Assembly: GCA_012267415.1 (NCBI GenBank)
Contig: JAAXGN010000153.1
Span: forward strand, 84,751-148,750
Source of the DNA: Candidatus Poribacteria bacterium
GTDB taxonomy: Bacteria; Poribacteria; WGA-4E; WGA-3G
Length of the DNA: 64,000 bases
Direction: 5' to 3'
Shown here: positions 45,361 through 53,688 of the stretch, in pieces
How positions within the stretch are numbered: the stretch's first letter is position 1
How the letters are laid out: each line of letters starts with the position of its first letter
Position numbers and translations under genes: made by a program
Notes under the pieces: generated by a model
Databases searched by the model: none
What the model was told of the DNA's origin: nothing
What the model saw: only the letters and a program-made list of their open reading frames with translations

Positions 45361-47616
45361 ATGTCTGAAAAGAAAGAATATAAAGTAATCGGTACGCGTC
45401 CTATCCGCCATGATGGTGTTGACAAAGTTACAGGAAGAGCAATCTATGGTGCAGACTTTCATATTACTGGTCTCCTTCACGGTAGAGTGCTTCGCAGTCC
45501 ACATGCACATGCACGTATTATCTCCATTGACACAAGTCGTGCTGAAGCACTACCTGGTGTTAAGGAGGTTGTTACTGCTCAAGACCTGCCTGCCGCAGAA
45601 GACAAAATAGCTGACCTTGGTGAAGGTGCGGTCAACCTTAAATATCTCTGTGACAACATTTTAGCAAGCGACAAGGCACTCTATAAAGGACATGCTATAG
45701 CTGCGGTGGCAGCGACCAATCCGCATATTGCAGAAGAAGCATGCACACTGATTGACGTTGAATATGAAGTGCTGCCGCCAGTGTTAGAAGTGCGTAAGGC
45801 AATGGAACCTGATGCACCCATTCTACATGAAAACCTAACAACATCCTCATTGGGTGATGAAGATGACAGACCAACCAACATTGCCAGTCACCTACAACAC
45901 AAGAAAGGGGACATTGAAAAAGGTTTTGCGGAGGCAGACGTAGTCATTGAAAGAGATTTCGTTACCGGCACCGTCCATCAGGGTTACATTGAACCACACA
46001 ACGCAACTGCACATTACAACCAAGATGGACAGTTAACAGTTTGGTGTAGCACACAAGGTGCGTTTACTGTTCGGGAGCAGCTCGCTGAAATCCTTCAGTA
46101 CCCCATATCTAAAATCAAAGTTGTTCCATTGGAAATCGGAGGCGGTTTTGGTGGTAAGATAAACGTCTACATCAAACCTGTGGCCGCACTTCTTGCAAAA
46201 AAAACAGGCAAACCTGTCAAAGTCTTGATGAACCGCGCTGATGTCTTTGAAGGCACTGGTCCAACTCCAGCTTCCTATATCACGATTAAAATAGGTGCTA
46301 AGGAAGACGGAAAAATAACAGCAGCACAGACATCTCTCGCTTTTGAAGCAGGTGCATATCCCGGTTCACCCGTTGGCGCAGGGGCGATGTGTGTGTTTGC
46401 TCCTTACAATATTGAACATGTCTTAATTGATGGATATGACGTAGTCGTTAACAAACCGAAGACAGCACCCTACCGTGCACCCGGTGCAACGAATGCAGCA
46501 TTCGGTACGGAAACCGTCATTGACGAACTTGCTGAGCAATTAGACATTGACCCGCTTGAGATCCGGATTATGAACGGTGCGAAGGAAGGTGATCGCCGCG
46601 CAGACGGCCCCATTTTCCCACGTATTGGATTCATTGAATCAGTTGAGGCAGCCAAAGAACACCCACACTACACCGCACCCAATGGTAAGAAATACCATGG
46701 ACGTGGTGTTGCATCCGGTTTCTGGTTCAACATCGGTTTAGAATCCAGTGTTACAATTAATGTTAACCCAGATGGTACAGTTAACCTCGTTGAAGGTTCA
46801 ACAGATATTGGGGGTACACGTGCTTCCATCGCAATGCAGGCAGCCGAAGTGCTTGGTATTCCTGCAGAATCAGTCAATCCTACCGTTGTAGATACAAACT
46901 CAATCGGTTATACGGCAGTAACCGGTGGTAGCCGTACGACTTACGCAACAGGATATGCAGCGTATGAAGCAGCGCAAGATGTTGTCAAGCAGATGATCAG
47001 TCGTGCTGCAAAACTCTGGGATGTTGACGAAGCAAATGTGCAGTTTGCTGATGGTGAATTCTCATCCATTAACGGTAAAGAGGAACAGATAAGTTTCCGT
47101 GATCTCTCAGCAAGACTCGGTCAAACGGGTGGACCGGTTGTCGGCAGAGCGACTATGAATCCTGCTGGTGCAGGTGGTGCATTTGCAACCCACGTCGTTG
47201 ATGTTGCCGTAGATGAAGATACGGGTAAGGTTGAGATACTACGTTATACAGCAACGCAGGATGCGGGGAAAGCCATCCATCCAAGTTATGTTGAAGGACA
47301 GATACAGGGGGGTGTGGTTCAAGGTATCGGTTGGGCATTGAATGAGGAGTATATCTACAATGCAGAAGGCACAATGACAAATGCCAGTTTCCTTGATTAC
47401 CGCATGCCGACATGTTTAGACCTTCCGATGATTGATACTGTCATCGTTGAAGTGCCAAATCCGGGTCATCCGTATGGTGTCCGTGGTGTCGGTGAGGTGC
47501 CGATTGTTCCACCACCCGCTGCGATAGCGAATGCAATTTATGACGCTATCGGTATCAGAATGACTGAATTACCGATGTCTCCTGATCGGCTATTGAAAGC
47601 AATGGGTAAAATCTAA
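45361..47616 (+). CDS. molybdopterin-binding large subunit of a xanthine dehydrogenase-family hydroxylase
   Basis: 751 residues with GGAG before ATG 45361. Motifs: GTRPIRHDGVDKVTG at the N-terminus, LRSPHAHARI, CSTQGAFTVRE, GGGFGGKIN (molybdopterin contacts), TAPYRAPGATNAAFGTE and the active-site Glu E712 in GVRGVGEVPIVPPPA. It lacks the AYRGAGR/selenocysteine-type loop of CO dehydrogenases, so an aldehyde, purine or aromatic N-heterocycle substrate is more likely. Forms a heterotrimer with the two preceding products. Confidence 0.95.
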   Translation: MSEKKEYKVIGTRPIRHDGVDKVTGRAIYGADFHITGLLHGRVLRSPHAHARIISIDTSRAEALPGVKEVVTAQDLPAAEDKIADLGEGAVNLKYLCDNILASDKALYKGHAIAAVAATNPHIAEEACTLIDVEYEVLPPVLEVRKAMEPDAPILHENLTTSSLGDEDDRPTNIASHLQHKKGDIEKGFAEADVVIERDFVTGTVHQGYIEPHNATAHYNQDGQLTVWCSTQGAFTVREQLAEILQYPISKIKVVPLEIGGGFGGKINVYIKPVAALLAKKTGKPVKVLMNRADVFEGTGPTPASYITIKIGAKEDGKITAAQTSLAFEAGAYPGSPVGAGAMCVFAPYNIEHVLIDGYDVVVNKPKTAPYRAPGATNAAFGTETVIDELAEQLDIDPLEIRIMNGAKEGDRRADGPIFPRIGFIESVEAAKEHPHYTAPNGKKYHGRGVASGFWFNIGLESSVTINVNPDGTVNLVEGSTDIGGTRASIAMQAAEVLGIPAESVNPTVVDTNSIGYTAVTGGSRTTYATGYAAYEAAQDVVKQMISRAAKLWDVDEANVQFADGEFSSINGKEEQISFRDLSARLGQTGGPVVGRATMNPAGAGGAFATHVVDVAVDEDTGKVEILRYTATQDAGKAIHPSYVEGQIQGGVVQGIGWALNEEYIYNAEGTMTNASFLDYRMPTCLDLPMIDTVIVEVPNPGHPYGVRGVGEVPIVPPPAAIANAIYDAIGIRMTELPMSPDRLLKAMGKI

Positions 47617-47646
47617 ACCTTGTATACATCGCAGGTCTTGAATGTT

Positions 47647-47681
47647 GGACAAGGTGTATCTTTGCCTTGTCCACTTTTTTT
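47647..47681 (+). terminator. hairpin terminator between the hydroxylase operon and the MoaD-like gene
   Basis: Stem GGACAAGG (47647-47654) / CCTTGTCC (47665-47672), followed by T7 (47675-47681), 30 bp after the large-subunit stop. The ribosome site of the next gene (TGAGG) overlaps its tail. Confidence 0.85.
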
Positions 47682-47693
47682 GAGGATAACAGT

Positions 47694-47957
47694 ATGCCGA
47701 TTGTTGCCATTCCCGCACTCATGCGCAACCTTACAGACGGTGAAGAACGCGTTACAATTACCGGTGCTACCCTCAGAGAAGTCATAGATAACTTAGAAAG
47801 ACGTTATCCCGGAACAAAAGCGAAGTTGTGTGATGGGGACAGAATTCGTCCAGGGATTGGTGTCTATATCAATGGAGTCATAACCCGAATTGGCATGCAT
47901 GAACGCGTAGACGCTGATGCAGAACTCCATTTCTTACCTGCGATCAGTGGAGGATGA
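47694..47957 (+). CDS. MoaD/ThiS-family sulfur carrier protein
   Basis: 87 residues from ATG 47694 with GAGG about eight bases before. Ubiquitin-like beta-grasp: PIVAIPALMRNLTDG, ATLREVIDNLERRYPG, GVYINGVITRI and the C-terminal di-glycine SGG that is thiocarboxylated in MoaD. It would donate sulfur for molybdopterin synthesis, fitting its position behind a molybdenum hydroxylase operon; a ThiS-like role cannot be ruled out. No moaE or moeB adjoins it. Confidence 0.85.
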   Translation: MPIVAIPALMRNLTDGEERVTITGATLREVIDNLERRYPGTKAKLCDGDRIRPGIGVYINGVITRIGMHERVDADAELHFLPAISGG

Positions 47958-48089
47958 ATAGGCCTGTCCATATTACCAATTGTTTGAGATTTAACGTGAA
48001 TTCTGTTATATTATATCCACAATAGACTTATACCTTTTCTATTGGATTTTCTCTCATTACCGACTACTAAGATATGAAACGTAGAACGG

Positions 48090-48112
48090 CACAATCTGGC
48101 AGATTGTGCTAC
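48090..48112 (-). repeat. REP-like GTAG hairpin
   Basis: CACAATCTG (48090-48098) / CAGATTGTG (48100-48108) then CTAC (48109-48112), so GTAG plus hairpin on minus. Same family as 26467-26490. It sits in the 207-bp gap before the next gene. Confidence 0.78.
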
Positions 48113-48164
48113 AATTAATAAATTCTCAAGTAGGAATGGTATTATGATCATAAGGACGTAGGCT

Positions 48165-48860
48165 ATGAACTTTTTACGCGGAATTGTTGCATGGTTAGAT
48201 GCATTTGAATCTGGTAGTCAATTCAGAAAGTGGACTGCAATTCTTCTCAAAACCGTGGGGATACTTGCTTTAGTAGGAGCTGTTGTCTGGAGTATTGCGG
48301 TTTACGTAGGATCCATATATGCAAGTGAGAATTTAGACACGACAAGTGCCCTGGTTTTCAGCATCATAGGTTCTCTTATATCACTCTGTTTGAACATTGT
48401 CTTAGGTTTAGTTCTCATCTTGCTGTTCTGGAACAGATCCAAAAAAATCAGAGAATTGCATGAGGAAATATCTTTTGAAATATTACAGATCGCAGTTATC
48501 CTTATCCGATTGGTTGGCGAGGTAGGATTCATTTTGCTTGTTGTATCTGGTATTCAAGGGTTAGTCTCATTCATTTTTGATACAGGCATTCTGGAATTTC
48601 AATTCACCTTCATCCGTGGAGTACTCATCTTTCCGGTCTCCATTATCGCTGGTGCAATAGTTTTGATTATACACTACTGTTTAGCAGAGATAATTAATCT
48701 GCTTGTGGATATGGCAACCAATGTTAGAAGTATTGATAGGACGCCAGCAACCGATGAGAATAACTCAGATTCAATTGAAGAGACTATATCAGCCGAGGAG
48801 AATAACTCAGATTCAGTTGATAAGACTATATCAGCCGAGGAGAATAACTCAGATTCATAG
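48165..48860 (+). CDS. membrane protein of unknown function with a tandem-repeat tail
   Basis: 231 residues from ATG 48165. Four hydrophobic segments (about 25-45, 55-85, 105-130, 145-170) followed by a tail with the repeat ENNSDS and a spacer, EETISAE or DKTISAE, present three times (48757-48860) and nearly identical at DNA level. I do not recognise the domain. The tail's Ser/Asn/Asp-rich repeats may vary in number between strains. Confidence 0.7.
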   Translation: MNFLRGIVAWLDAFESGSQFRKWTAILLKTVGILALVGAVVWSIAVYVGSIYASENLDTTSALVFSIIGSLISLCLNIVLGLVLILLFWNRSKKIRELHEEISFEILQIAVILIRLVGEVGFILLVVSGIQGLVSFIFDTGILEFQFTFIRGVLIFPVSIIAGAIVLIIHYCLAEIINLLVDMATNVRSIDRTPATDENNSDSIEETISAEENNSDSVDKTISAEENNSDS

Positions 48861-48920
48861 AAAACCACAGATGAAGCATTTCAACGCACTTCACTCCATA
48901 CCCAGAAAAGGAATCAAACA

Positions 48921-50936
48921 ATGGCTGAACAACATCATGAACTTGCACATGTATTCACGGACCCATCACAGACTGTAAAGGATGCCCGTGGTACTAAATC
49001 TCGGGACTTAAATACACCCTACACCTTTCCAAACTACACAAAGGCGGAGTGGTCTGAAAAAGCAGAAGCATTACGACAGCAGATACGCGTCGCAAATGGC
49101 TTGGTGCCGAAGCATGAAGACACACCTCTCAACGCGCACATATCAGGAACAATTGAACGTGAAGATTATGCCGTTGAAAACGTGTATTTTGAAGCATTTC
49201 CAGGTTTCTTGACAATAGGAAATGTTTATCGTCCGAAAGATATTAAACAGGGTCCGTTTCCTGCCATCGTAAGTCCACACGGACATTGGGGGCGCGGACG
49301 ATTAGAGGATATTGAACGCGGCTCAATTCCTGCCCGGTGTATAAACTTCGCTAAACAGGGATATGTTGTCTTTGCGTATGATATGATTGGATACAACGAT
49401 AGTGATAAACAGTTGGAACATCGCTACGGTGGCGCGCTAGAAAGTCTATGGGGTTTGAGCGCAATGGGACTCCAACTTCAGAACGGAATACGTGCCATCG
49501 ATTTTCTGCAAAGTCTACCCTATGTTGACAGAGAACGTATCGGCTGCACAGGAGCATCGGGTGGTGGTTCGCAAACCTTCATCTTAACGGCAATTGATGA
49601 ACGGATTAAAGTCTCCGCGCCTGTCAATATGATTTCTGCGACGATGCAGGGTGGGTGTCTATGTGAAAACGCGCCAAATTTGCGACTGGATGCGAGTAAT
49701 CTTGAAATCGGAGCATTGATGGCACCACGACCACTACTGCTTGTATCATGCACGGGTGATTGGACAGAAAATACGCCAACCGTTGAATATCCTGCCATCA
49801 AAAGTATCTATGCACACTTTGATGCAGAAGATAAACTGCATCAAGTTCAAGTAGACGCAGAACATAACTACAATAAGGAGAGTCGAGAAGCAGTATATGC
49901 GTGGTTCGCAAAATGGTTATTGAATGCAGAAGATACGTCAACGTATAAGGAAGTACCCTATCAGGTAGAATCGGACGATGACCTTTTGATGTTTTCTGAT
50001 CGCGATTTGCCTGAACATGCTCTAAAACAGGAGGAGATACTTCCCGCATGGATAAGACGTTCACAAGAAGCATTTGCAGGTCTAGAACCTAAGGACAAAG
50101 ACGGGCACGAGGAATTCAAACAACAGATGGAGAGTGCGTTACAGAGTTCGCTCGGACTACACATTCCTGATAGCAGTGAAATGACACTCGTTGAGCCAGA
50201 AGGTGCTTTTCCGACGACTTTCCATCCACGTTATTCGGCACGTCACCTTGTGCTCGGTAGAAAGGGGGTTGGTGACGCCATCCCCGCTGTCCTGTTTCGT
50301 GCGGAACCTCTGGTCGGACATGACCCCGTTGTTGTCATCGTGCATCCTGAAGGAAAAGAGAAGCTAATCGACCCAGATACTGGTGAACCGGCACTTATCA
50401 TCACAGACCTACTGTCTGCAAATCCTGATCACAAAGTCTTTATCATTGATGTTTTCGGAACCGGAGAACACGGGGAGTACGAGAGATCTGAGGATACGAA
50501 CTTCTTCACAACCTATAACCGAACGACTGCTGCCTTACGCATTCAGGACATTGTTACAACTTTACACTATTTCGCAACAAGAGGTGATGTCTCAGAGGTG
50601 AGTCTTATTGGGATAGGTGAAGCAGGACTGTGGGGATTGCTCGCAGCGGGATTTGTGAATATCACTAATGTTGTTGTGGATGCAGCACATTTTGATAACA
50701 ATTCTGATGAAGCATTCTTGAAAACCCTACCCATCCCAAGTATTCGTAGGGTTGGTGATTTTCGCACTGCTGGAACACTTATTGCACCGGGGAACCTTAT
50801 CATTCACAATACGGGTGATGCATTTGATACAACGTGGATTAAAGAGGTGTACAGTAATTTGGATGAAAGTTTTAGACTGTTCGTGCAAAAAGAAAAACTA
50901 TCCGATGCAATGATAACAAGTATTATAATTGGGTAA
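48921..50936 (+). CDS. acetylxylan-esterase-like alpha/beta hydrolase with a second hydrolase-like half
   Basis: 671 residues. The N-terminal half is an alpha/beta hydrolase of the acetylxylan esterase / DLH kind: PHGHWGRGRLED oxyanion region, nucleophile S213 in GCTGASGGGSQTF, acid D280 in VSCTGDWTENT and His315 in DAEHNYNKE. The C-terminal half (about 430-671) repeats hydrolase-like strands (VVIVHPEGKE, VSLIGIGEAGLWGLLAAGF) without a canonical GxSxG serine (GIGEAG instead), so it looks like a degenerate second hydrolase domain. No signal peptide. Likely cytoplasmic deacetylation of sugars or an intracellular ester; substrate unknown. Confidence 0.83.
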   Translation: MAEQHHELAHVFTDPSQTVKDARGTKSRDLNTPYTFPNYTKAEWSEKAEALRQQIRVANGLVPKHEDTPLNAHISGTIEREDYAVENVYFEAFPGFLTIGNVYRPKDIKQGPFPAIVSPHGHWGRGRLEDIERGSIPARCINFAKQGYVVFAYDMIGYNDSDKQLEHRYGGALESLWGLSAMGLQLQNGIRAIDFLQSLPYVDRERIGCTGASGGGSQTFILTAIDERIKVSAPVNMISATMQGGCLCENAPNLRLDASNLEIGALMAPRPLLLVSCTGDWTENTPTVEYPAIKSIYAHFDAEDKLHQVQVDAEHNYNKESREAVYAWFAKWLLNAEDTSTYKEVPYQVESDDDLLMFSDRDLPEHALKQEEILPAWIRRSQEAFAGLEPKDKDGHEEFKQQMESALQSSLGLHIPDSSEMTLVEPEGAFPTTFHPRYSARHLVLGRKGVGDAIPAVLFRAEPLVGHDPVVVIVHPEGKEKLIDPDTGEPALIITDLLSANPDHKVFIIDVFGTGEHGEYERSEDTNFFTTYNRTTAALRIQDIVTTLHYFATRGDVSEVSLIGIGEAGLWGLLAAGFVNITNVVVDAAHFDNNSDEAFLKTLPIPSIRRVGDFRTAGTLIAPGNLIIHNTGDAFDTTWIKEVYSNLDESFRLFVQKEKLSDAMITSIIIG

Positions 50937-50941
50937 TAGAC

Positions 50942-50998
50942 GGGCAATGAATTGCCCTACTACAAACAAGTGGGTTTGAAGTAGGGCAATTCATTGCC
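50942..50998. repeat. tail-to-tail REP-like pair
   Basis: GGGCAAT (50942-50948) / ATTGCCC (50951-50957) with CTAC (50957-50960), then GTAG (50981-50984) with GGCAAT/ATTGCC (50985-50990, 50993-50998). The two units can also pair with each other, forming a large cruciform. Confidence 0.78.
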
Positions 50999-51015
50999 TG
51001 TCGAGAAATTAGAAC

Positions 51016-51044
51016 AAAGGCGAGGTGTTTTAAACCTCGCCTTT
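51016..51044. terminator. bidirectional hairpin terminator
   Basis: Perfect stem AAAGGCGAGGT (51016-51026) / ACCTCGCCTTT (51034-51044), with A and T runs that serve either strand. It lies between the esterase gene and the ammonium transporter gene, which converge. Confidence 0.85.
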
Positions 51045-51074
51045 ATCTTATGTAAAAGATGTGTTTATACTAAA

Positions 51075-52541
51075 CTACAGGTTATAGCCACGTTCATTGT
51101 GTTGTGATAGGTCAAGACCCATGCGTTCGTCATCCTCTTCAACGCGTAAGCCAACGATGGCATCAACGATCTTAAGGATAATAAACGAAAGCACACCACT
51201 CCACACGATAGTGATAATGATACTGAGGAACTGTACCCAGACTTGACTCCCTATCATTATTTCTTCAGAACCACCTAACGCAGTAGAGGCAAAAACACCT
51301 GTCAATAAAGCACCGACAATCCCACCGATACCGTGAACACCGAAGGCATCAAGAGAATCGTCGTATCCAAGTTTTGATTTCAAGCTGGTAGCACCCCAGA
51401 AACAGACAGCTCCGGATGCAAACCCAATAGCAAGTGCTCCCATTGGACCGACTGTGCCTGAAGCAGGGGTAATTGCAACTAATCCACCCACTGCACCTGT
51501 AACTATCCCTAAGACACTCGGTTTACCGTGTTTGATCCATTCAATGAGCATCCAAGTTACTGCAGCGGTTGCAGTGGAAACTTGTGTGACAAGCATCGCC
51601 ATTCCAGCAGTACCATTCGCAGCAGCTGCACTACCAGCATTGAAACCGAACCAGCCAACCCAAAGCATGGATGCGCCGACGACTGTGAGTGTCAAACTAT
51701 GGGGTGGCATTGCTGTCGTTTGATATCCGATCCGTTTTCCGACTAATATACAAGCAACCAATGCCGCTATACCAGCGTTAATGTGCACGACTGTTCCACC
51801 GGCAAAGTCAAGAACTCCAAGATCCCAAAACAGCGCACCAGGTCCAGACCATGCCATGTGGCAGAGCGGTGCATAGACTATCAGGGACCAAACTGCAGAG
51901 AAGAGCAGCATGGCAGAAAACTTCATTCTTTCGGCAAATGCTCCGGCAATCAGTGCAGGTGTAATTATAGCAAATGTCAATTGGAAAGTGATCCATACTG
52001 ATTCAGGTATACTTCCACTTAAACTATCTACACCAACACCACTCAGGAAAGCTGCACCGAGTCCTCCTACAAAGGAGTTGAATGTGATTTTTCCTGCCTC
52101 CATACCAGCGGTGTTAAACGCAAGACTATAGCCAATGACGATCCACAATATAGTGATAATTCCTGTCAATGCGAAACACTGCATTAGAACAGAGAGCACA
52201 TTCTGAACCCGCACAAGACCACCATAGAACAAGGCAAGACCGGGGATAGTCATAAACAGAACGAGTGCTGTTGCAGTTAGCATCCAAGCGGTATCACCAG
52301 CAACAAGTGTTGCCGTTTCTTCTTCCTCTTCCTTGTCTGCTTCGTCAGACTCACCCGCTTCTTCGCCTTCTTCTGCTGGGGTTTCTTCTGCTTGTTCGAC
52401 TTGTGCTTCCTGTTCTGTTGGTGCATCTTGAGCCATAATCAAACTCGGAACACCCGACATCATTAACATCAAGATTAACATTCCAACGATAGAATAACGA
52501 ATACGTCTCTTTGTAAACTGTGATGCACTTAGTTGTTGCAT
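51075..52541 (-). CDS. amt: ammonium transporter (Amt family) with acidic N-terminal extension
   Basis: 488 residues, AAGGAGG before ATG 52541 on minus. Residues 1-37 form a signal peptide ending IMA; 38-76 are a Glu/Asp-rich stretch with no family counterpart. The Amt core begins at DTAWMLTATALVLFMTIPGLALFYGGL; pore features are WITFQLTFAIITPALIAGAFAERM and the twin-His site with H243 in DFAGGTVVHINAG and the second in DAFGVHGIGGIVGALLTG. Takes up ammonium across the inner membrane. No glnK/glnB gene lies beside it. Confidence 0.95.
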   Translation of the reverse strand: MQQLSASQFTKRRIRYSIVGMLILMLMMSGVPSLIMAQDAPTEQEAQVEQAEETPAEEGEEAGESDEADKEEEEETATLVAGDTAWMLTATALVLFMTIPGLALFYGGLVRVQNVLSVLMQCFALTGIITILWIVIGYSLAFNTAGMEAGKITFNSFVGGLGAAFLSGVGVDSLSGSIPESVWITFQLTFAIITPALIAGAFAERMKFSAMLLFSAVWSLIVYAPLCHMAWSGPGALFWDLGVLDFAGGTVVHINAGIAALVACILVGKRIGYQTTAMPPHSLTLTVVGASMLWVGWFGFNAGSAAAANGTAGMAMLVTQVSTATAAVTWMLIEWIKHGKPSVLGIVTGAVGGLVAITPASGTVGPMGALAIGFASGAVCFWGATSLKSKLGYDDSLDAFGVHGIGGIVGALLTGVFASTALGGSEEIMIGSQVWVQFLSIIITIVWSGVLSFIILKIVDAIVGLRVEEDDERMGLDLSQHNERGYNL

Positions 52542-52629
52542 CTGTAACCTCCTTAAGATTTACAAGCAAATTCTACTTGTGTAAAATTTCGTATCTGGCA
52601 AGTAAACATCTGTGTCTATCTTAGTTTTC

Positions 52630-53367
52630 TTACCAAGTGCGAACGAATGTCATTCTGCCAGTAATTCCAGAATCTTCTGACTCTTCATCCAACTGTGTCT
52701 CAAAGCCGACAAACAGACCGAGTGTGTTATTCTCACCGTAAGCCATGTTGATACGTCCACCAACAACCAGACTGTCAAGACCTGTCTCAGTTTCTTCCTC
52801 TAAACCGGCTAAAGTCGCACCAACTTCTAACTGGGGTCCGATTGCAATGTTATCAGTAACGGAATAGAGGATAAAGTTTCGAGTATAGAAAAGGTCATCA
52901 TCATAGTCAAATGATGTGTTGAAAAACATCTGAATCCACGATTCAAAACTGATGGATCCGGCAGTGAGATAGGTAAACAGTTGGGGGGCAATTAATGAAT
53001 TCGGACCGTTTGCTGTTGCATAGTCAAACCCAATACCAACCATAGGAAGGAAAGTGAGTGAGAGTGAATCGTCGTCAACCACGGGGATACCAATACCGAG
53101 ATCAAACTCCGCAAAGGTGCCGACAACGTAAATGTCACTGTCTATTGATACGCTACCCATTGGATAACTGCCACCGAACCAGATTTGCGTTCCAAGGCTA
53201 TCCGTATCAGTCCTGAACCAACCGGAAATACCTGATTCTTCTTCCATTTCCATTTCCATCTCTTCACCTGCTCCGTGCGCGTCAGCGTAGACCATAGAAA
53301 CGCCACCAACAGCAAGGATACAAGCTAATGCCAGTATTTGTGGTAACCAAAATGCTTTAGATTTCAT
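52630..53367 (-). CDS. outer-membrane-like beta-barrel protein, copy 1
   Basis: 245 residues, signal peptide ILALACILAVGGVSMVYA then an acidic Glu/Met stretch. The rest alternates short amphipathic strands (GFETQLDEESEDSGITGRMTFVRTW at the end) with many Gly and aromatic residues; the C-terminus ends in an aromatic residue as many barrel proteins do. Paralogous to 55168-55920 (same YPMGSVSI/HPIGGISI, DDDSLSLTFLPMVGIGFDY blocks). Co-directional with the ammonium transporter 88 bp downstream; the role is unknown. Confidence 0.75.
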   Translation of the reverse strand: MKSKAFWLPQILALACILAVGGVSMVYADAHGAGEEMEMEMEEESGISGWFRTDTDSLGTQIWFGGSYPMGSVSIDSDIYVVGTFAEFDLGIGIPVVDDDSLSLTFLPMVGIGFDYATANGPNSLIAPQLFTYLTAGSISFESWIQMFFNTSFDYDDDLFYTRNFILYSVTDNIAIGPQLEVGATLAGLEEETETGLDSLVVGGRINMAYGENNTLGLFVGFETQLDEESEDSGITGRMTFVRTW

Positions 53368-53543
53368 TTAATTCTCCTTCGTTGTGTAATATTAAAACAC
53401 TATTGATTTATGTCAGTCTCTCAAACGATTATTGATTCTGACATAAAAATATGATAGAATCTGTGCTTAGTTGCACTGCCATCGTTAAAGCAATATACGT
53501 GCCAATTGTGTGTTCATCCAAACTTTACACACTTAGATCATGA

Positions 53544-53668
53544 GTAATCAGTAATCATTCGTCAGTTGGTACCTTATGGTAGTGAAGTTCACTGTATCTG
53601 TCACTGAGACCCTCTTTTCTGATAGCTAAGGACCGATGGTTGACAACTGATAATTGACGGCTGATGGC
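53544..53668. repeat. heptanucleotide tandem repeats in two orientations
   Basis: 53620-53668 is seven consecutive 7-mers close to the consensus TGAYRRY. About 50 bp upstream, 53544-53571 has four 7-mers reading the complement of that consensus. The two blocks face each other and lie in the 321-bp gap between the beta-barrel gene and the glycosyltransferase, which otherwise holds only AT-rich DNA. Confidence 0.6.
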
Positions 53669-53688
53669 TGTTCCTATTTCTCCAAAAA

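Noticed and set aside
43643..47957. Genomic island inserted at the tRNA-Ala 3' end
   Set aside because: The following molybdenum hydroxylase operon shows no integrase, and I saw no repeat of the tRNA 3' end downstream in this window.
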